DNA of 64,000 nt, taken from positions 1 through 64,000 of the forward strand of contig NZ_LMHZ01000033.1 in assembly GCF_001428545.1 (NCBI RefSeq), in the 5' to 3' direction. The notes under the pieces were generated by a model that did not search any database, had not been told where the DNA came from, and saw only the letters and a program-made list of their open reading frames with translations. Positions within the stretch are counted from its first letter, which is position 1. Each line of letters opens with the position of its first letter. The translations under genes and the position numbers were made by a program. Positions 63,669 to 64,000 of the stretch are shown here, one piece after another. Source of the stretch: Noviherbaspirillum sp. Root189. Lineage in GTDB: Bacteria > Pseudomonadota > Gammaproteobacteria > Burkholderiales > Burkholderiaceae_D.

Positions 63669-64000
63669 TCAATCGATGTCGACGACCAGCCTGGCATCGG
63701 ATAATAGTTGGACTGCATCCAGGACTGCGGTCCGATCCGTCGCCACACCCTTCAAATAAGTCTTTTCGATATTGGCCAAGGTCGGCAAATTGGGCTGAAG
63801 TGATTCCAGCGGATACCGCTCCAGTCCTAATATTGCTTCGGCAAGAATGCCGAACTCCATTGACTCTCCCCGCAGTACGACGATGGCCTCAGGTTCGGCC
63901 AGACCCGACAGCGGCAAATCAAGCAATGAGCGCAGGTCGATCACGGACAGTACGTCTCCGTATACGGCGATGATGCCGACAACGTAATCCGGGACGCCCG
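63669..64000 (-). CDS. CheW-domain protein (runs off the window)
   Basis: About 110 C-terminal residues are visible. The frame runs to the window edge: GVPDYVVGIIAVYGDVLSVI, then DLRSLLDLPLSGLAEPEAIV and LVVDID at the end. This is the second half of a CheW fold, the coupling protein linking the receptor to CheA. The start is outside. It is 40 bases upstream of the MCP gene and is the first visible gene of the long operon. Confidence 0.85.
   Translation of the reverse strand, partial: GVPDYVVGIIAVYGDVLSVIDLRSLLDLPLSGLAEPEAIVVLRGESMEFGILAEAILGLERYPLESLQPNLPTLANIEKTYLKGVATDRTAVLDAVQLLSDARLVVDID

Noticed and set aside
1-64000. CRISPR arrays, tRNA, rRNA genes and a plasmid origin
   Set aside because: No regularly spaced repeats, tRNA-like cloverleaf, rRNA segments or iteron/rep genes were noticed on either strand; short tRNAs could be missed by eye.

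Overview
The window looks like the accessory (metal-resistance island) part of a betaproteobacterial genome, most likely Burkholderiales and plausibly Oxalobacteraceae. The reasons are the chr, ars and cus gene types, their mid-to-high GC codon use, ATGA-overlapping operons, and the set of insertion sequences. The family-level placement is inference; no rRNA or tRNA gene was seen to anchor it.

Layout. 1-99: end of an IS3-family element that truncates a drug/metabolite transporter gene. 450-5247 (+): chromate operon chrB-chrA-rhodanese-ChrB-like-exported protein-MFS, with a 35-bp near-palindrome over the chrB start. 5281-6760 (-): Co/Ni operon of an RcnR-type sensor, a DUF1289 protein and a His-rich CDF exporter. 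7051-8037 (+): a TIR-domain protein. 8096-11763 (-): arsenic operon arsR-arsI-arsN-arsC-aqpS-arsC-arsH, with no ArsB or Acr3 pump. 11886-19398 (-): Cu/Ag efflux cluster (exported protein, cusC, cusB, cusA, cusF, lipoprotein, small protein). 19830-20766: a decayed second copy of the MFS-tail/dmeF junction. 21603-22371 (-): TMEM165-type Mn exporter behind a yybP-ykoY riboswitch. 23162-25399: a lipoprotein, a MerR regulator divergent from a MerT-like operon, and gene fragments. 25474-26597: two glycine-zipper envelope proteins. 26900-27545: IS110 and IS5 relics. 27857-31681 (-): TonB-dependent receptor operon with a Fur box.

31750-37941 is an insertion-sequence nest that can be unpicked from terminal repeats and target duplications. 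An IS701 remnant adjoins an ISKra4 element; that holds an IS5 element (TSD CTAG); that holds an IS3 element (TSD AGC); that holds an IS30 element (CTGG on both sides); and that carries an IS630 fragment.

38007-64000 is all on the minus strand and is almost entirely signal transduction. Transcribed from the right edge, the order is: CheW (cut by the window), MCP, CheA with CheW and receiver domains, CheB, REC-GAF-PAS-degenerate GGDEF-EAL-REC, CHASE-PAS-GGDEF-EAL-REC-PAS, MglA-like GTPase, histidine kinase, receiver-fused GspE/PilB ATPase, a small protein, HDOD, histidine kinase, receiver with a degenerate HD-GYP, and a receiver protein. After a 650-bp gap comes a 1,600-residue Cache/PAS/GAF/GGDEF/EAL/REC protein. 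Gaps inside the block are 0-45 bp, so it reads as one long operon. My inference is a chemosensory and c-di-GMP pathway ending in an MglA-type GTPase and a pilus-type ATPase, perhaps controlling surface motility or pilus activity. This is the best candidate for an undescribed system in the window.
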